Part shown: piece by piece, positions 60,853-64,000 of the stretch
Layout: each line of letters starts with the position of its first letter
Numbering within the stretch: the first letter of the stretch is position 1
Assembly: GCF_003590095.1 (NCBI RefSeq)
Contig: NC_039486.1
Span: forward strand, 496,001-560,000
Source of the DNA: Trichoplusia ni
Taxonomy: Eukaryota; Arthropoda; Insecta; Lepidoptera; Noctuidae
DNA: 64,000 nucleotides
Direction: 5' to 3'
Position numbers and translations under genes: made by a program
The notes under the pieces: model-generated
Told to the model about the DNA's origin: nothing
Database searches by the model: none
Seen by the model: only the letters and a program-made list of their open reading frames with translations

Positions 60853-63357
60853 TTATACGCGCAGTATTTCAGTGTGCCGGTTGTAGCAGATGGCGATCCA
60901 GTCAGGCTGGGTGGCTCCCCACTGGATCTGGTTGACCTCCCCCTCGGCGGCCGTGTAGGCCAGGATAGGGTCCTCTATAGCGCGCGGCATCTGCTGGATG
61001 TCCCAGATCAGGGCCTGGTGGTCGTCACCCGCCGTGCAGATGTGGCACGAACTGCGGAGACAAATATATGCTACTTCGTAAGGGAAATGGGAATTGAAAA
61101 GTGGCCTCGTGTCTGACAGTTGTATTGGAATCACAAAAGCAAATTATGTATTAGGTATGTGTGTATGTATGTATGTAGTAGACTATTCAAGTTAAAGCCG
61201 TGCCAAGCACACGCAAATCATGTAACTGTGACTTTAGAAGGTGTCAGAAGACGCTCGGGGAGATTTGATGTCTGATATATCCCATATGATGTATGTATAT
61301 GTTCCTCATCTCAACTGTGCACTATCAGTGTATACCTGTGCGGGGCCCAGGCGATCCCGTTGACGCAGGCGCGGTGGTTGTTGAGCCTGGCCACGGGAGT
61401 GCAGGGCACGCGCACGTCCAGGATGATGACCTCGCAGGCGTCCATGGCCACCGTGGCCAGGTAGTTAGGGTCCTGCTTGTTCCACGCAAGCCGCAGCAAC
61501 GGCGTGTGCTGCGGGTCCTGCACAACACGCGGCCAAAAACCGCGTAAATGATTAGATGACAAGCATAGTATTTTGGTCCAGCACATGTTGCGTCACCATC
61601 TTTTCGTTTTCTTTGATAAAAATTCTTGATCAGTTCATTTTGTGGATGACTTTGAATAGAGACAAGATAGAATAATAAAGCAAAAACGAAACTTGTATCT
61701 AGTTTCCCACAAACCTCATATATGATGGTGGAGTGCTCGAGATGTCGGAGGTCGAACATCCTGACGGAGCCGTCAGCCCCCACAGACGCGAACATGTCGC
61801 GGCCGCCGCCCGCGCGGCTGAACGCGATGTCGTACACCTCCTGCACATACAAACCACACGGGTTGAGAGATAACTCTGCTGTTGTTGTTTCTAAACGACT
61901 CCCCCGCTAGGAAGTGCAATCCTGGTGTCGCGGGGGTTTTACAAACATTGAACTCACATGCACAGAGTACACACCACTTAGCATAAGCGTTATTGATAGT
62001 TTAATAAGAAATTAGCTTTAGCCCGTGGCTTCACCCGCGTCGATGCAGGTTATAACTGCAAATTGACTTGCCTGCTGTTAGTTAAACTAGGGTATTAGCT
62101 ATCTCCCTACCAAATATTATCAGAATTGGTCTAGCTATTTAAGTATACAAACATACATACTTTCACTTTTAATTATATTAGTGTGATTTCAATATGTGTG
62201 CTTGTTCTATTGTGTTAATTCCAACTCGCCCTGCTGCAAGACTATAACCTTGCGTTGTTAATAACTGTATAAATTGTTCTCCACAACAACCTAAACTATA
62301 CCTTATCATGAGCAATGAGCTGCGTCTTGACATGGCCCGATACCTCATTGACCCTACCCAGGACCTGCCCGGTCTCCAGGCCCCATATGGTGCAAGTAGT
62401 GTCAATGCTGCTGGTGCCGATGAGGTTGGGGTCCACCTCGTTCCAGTCGAAGGAGGTCAGCGGAGCGCAGAAGTCCGAGTTCTTGTTGTTGTTGAGCACG
62501 CACTCGAACAGAGTGTAGGGCTCGCCCGCGCGCCAGATGCGCAGGTAGTCGCCTGATCAAAACAAATGGAGCGAGATTTCAGTGTCTTCTTCACAGTGGG
62601 TTTTTATTCAATATTTTTTAACATTAAATGACTGCCTATTTTATTGGATTATTATACCAAAACTAAGGGGGCCATTTACACCACGGTATTTTTACCTTCT
62701 GACGACGCGCCTTCTTTTTGTTATAAGTGCCCTCTGCATGCTATTACGTTATGGCCGATTTTAAAAGCTCTTGTTCTAGGTGAGCAGATTAAAAGCGCGC
62801 AAGGGCGCGTAATATCTATACAAACGGTAATTGAATTGCGCTTTGAAGACTTGTGTTTGCTGAGTGTCCAAAACGCATTTGTCACGTTAAAGGACTGTAA
62901 TAAATCCACCAAGTATTTGAGTCGAAGGGTCCTTTGTAGTGAAAACTATACCATTAAAGAGATACAAAGAAGAATAACATAACATATTGACTGATAGCCG
63001 ATCCCAACATAGTTGGGAAAAGGCTAGGCCGATGATGAAAGAAGAAAAACAATTGTTTTAATGCTAACTTTAATATATTAAGCATACTATCATTTGAAAA
63101 TATTTCAGAAATTTATCAATTTTTCTTTGAGAGAAATTGACTAACAATTCTTTAGACTACCTTTAAAACATGAGTGTGGAAAGCATTTGATTAATGAATT
63201 ATTAAGTTATTTGCTACTCACCACTCGTAGCCAGCAGGTCTGGGTAGACTCCCTTGCTGTCGGGAATCCACATGATCTTTGTGGTGGGGTACGGGTGGTC
63301 AAAGGTGCTCTTAGCACTGAACTCACTTGTGTCCTCATCCAGTGAGATTATTTGTAC
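60853..63357 (-). CDS. DCAF7: DCAF7 / WDR68 (wings apart) WD40 protein, 5' part outside the window
   Basis: Exons in transcript order are 63357-63222, 62552-62302, 61840-61715, 61517-61336 and 61051-60853, all GT/AG and in phase, giving 297 residues to a TAA at 60853. DCAF7 is a WD40 adaptor that binds DYRK1A/HIPK2 kinases and acts as a CUL4-DDB1 substrate receptor; the fly orthologue wap is needed for muscle and wing development. Near-invariant family segments are TFDHPYPTTKIMWIPD, NNNKNSDFCAPLTSFDWNEV, YDIAFSRAGGGRDMFASVG and DHQALIWDIQQMPRAIEDP, ending TEILRV. About 45 N-terminal residues are expected beyond 64000. The terminal blade varies slightly (GEVNQIQWGATQPDW). Confidence 0.96.
61885..61970 (-). 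repeat. SINE tail fragment in a DCAF7 intron
   Basis: The segment with ACGACTCCCCCGC, GTCGCGGGGGTTTTAC and CATGCACAGAG matches the body of the SINE copy at 2715-3014, with the same order of blocks. The tRNA-like head is missing. Confidence 0.45.
62005..62190 (+). repeat. Dispersed lepidopteran repeat fragment in a DCAF7 intron
   Basis: AGCCCGTGGCTTCACCCGCG, then ATCAGAATTGGTCTAGC, then ACATACATACTTTCAC leading to TTAGTGTGA are in the order I recognise from a very common lepidopteran interspersed repeat. Its class is uncertain to me. Divergence suggests an old copy. Confidence 0.4.
62553..63221 (-). other. DCAF7 intron with a short repeat tail
   Basis: This is an intron between two DCAF7 exons. 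A plus-strand 112-codon frame (62644-62982) lies here without homology or splice support. At 62991-63040, GCCGATCCCAACATAGTTGG followed by GAAAAGGCTAGGCCGATGA is a familiar lepidopteran repeat end. Confidence 0.5.
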
Positions 63358-64000
63358 CTGTGCCCATGCATTAATAAAAAAAAACCTTTAGAAAAAAATT
63401 GTTCACACAGAAATTAGGTCTTTTATATTCTTAAAAACCCAGTGTGTGGTTGTCCTTGCCCAGAGCTCATTGGCCAGTTGCACTTGATAATAGGTGTCAT
63501 TTGCCTTACATCAGCTATTTTATCAATATTTTACCAATGCCAATGTTTTTTAAGTTTTTCCTTTGTCAAAAAAAGTAAAGATTCTTGGGATTGCTCCTAG
63601 ACTTCAGAATGCTACAAGCAGACTTTATTAATATTTTTGTGATTTGATAGTTTTTCTATGAAGACTAGATTTTGGGGCAAATCAGTAAAATACAACAATC
63701 CATTTGGTCAAAATTGATTGTTGCCATCAACTCCAACTTGTGGAACAACAATTCTCCTGTTGGTTTTATTTTGATACATCTATAAACACACAAAAAATCA
63801 AACCCAATTATAATAATTAACCTTAACGCAAAAGGGTTTAAATCCAATAAATATAAATAGTATCTCTGTAAAAACTACTGAACCTATTGCAATGTAACTT
63901 GTGTAAATAAGTGTCTGGGGCCTGAGGAAGGAAATATGTTACTTCTAAAGTGGAAAAAAGGTCTGCACGGTCGGATAATGGGAGGGTCAAAATTACTATA
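63358..64000 (-). other. DCAF7 intron running off the window
   Basis: This is AT-rich intron sequence upstream of the first visible DCAF7 exon. I see no segment encoding the expected N-terminal ~45 residues, so the first coding exon should lie beyond the right edge. Confidence 0.55.

Noticed and set aside
62644..62982. 112-codon plus-strand frame in a DCAF7 intron
   Set aside because: It is antisense to an intron, has no homology and ends beside a repeat; probably chance.
1..64000. CRISPR arrays, bacterial operons or viral insertions
   Set aside because: No spaced direct repeats, no operon-like packing and no viral gene families seen; every recognised gene is a spliced insect gene or a DNA-transposon gene.

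Overview
This window looks like nuclear DNA from a lepidopteran (moth or butterfly). Introns and intergenic DNA are AT-rich, genes are split into short exons rich in G/C at third positions, and tRNA-derived SINEs and Helitron-like tails of the kind common in Lepidoptera are scattered through it. All multi-exon models below were built by eye from GT/AG sites, reading phase and homology. Each model that can be closed closes in frame.

Layout. (1) 2019-7286, minus: a nine-exon, about 415-residue coiled-coil gene that I do not recognise. (2) 7287-11711: intergenic DNA with two GC islands, a SINE, and a CpG-rich stretch that is probably the promoter of the next gene. (3) 11712-48725, plus: a dorsal-type NF-kB (Rel) gene about 37 kb long. 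Its first intron (17 kb) holds a non-autonomous hAT element, a perfect 27-bp-arm hairpin and a cluster of three TGACGTCA sites. Its third coding exon is split by a complete 2,808-bp PIF/Harbinger transposon (30048-32855). A gap of exactly 1,000 N (35759-36758) probably hides the N-terminal half of the Rel homology domain. The C-terminal half of that domain is at 41186-41919. After it the gene has two possible ends: read-through to a 392-residue tail without the NLS exon, or splicing through a 48-nt exon encoding KKRKV to a Pro/Gln/Met-rich tail. (4) 51253-51883, minus: a tentative small membrane protein gene, divergent from IFT43. (5) 52006-52626, plus: IFT43. (6) 54363-55503, minus: APH-1, the gamma-secretase subunit. 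(7) 56031-58388, plus: the AAA ATPase AFG2A (SPATA5), divergent from APH-1. (8) 60853 to beyond 63357, minus: DCAF7 (WDR68, wings apart), with its N-terminus outside the window.

The main finding is the Harbinger insertion. It has perfect 40-bp inverted ends, a TAA target duplication and two apparently intact genes whose exons interleave on opposite strands. It sits inside the coding sequence of an immune and developmental NF-kB gene and would truncate the protein before its DNA-binding domain in the haplotype sequenced. The second is the exon layout that would let splicing decide whether the Dorsal protein carries its nuclear localisation signal. The remaining genes are ordinary conserved housekeeping or signalling genes with no evident joint pathway.
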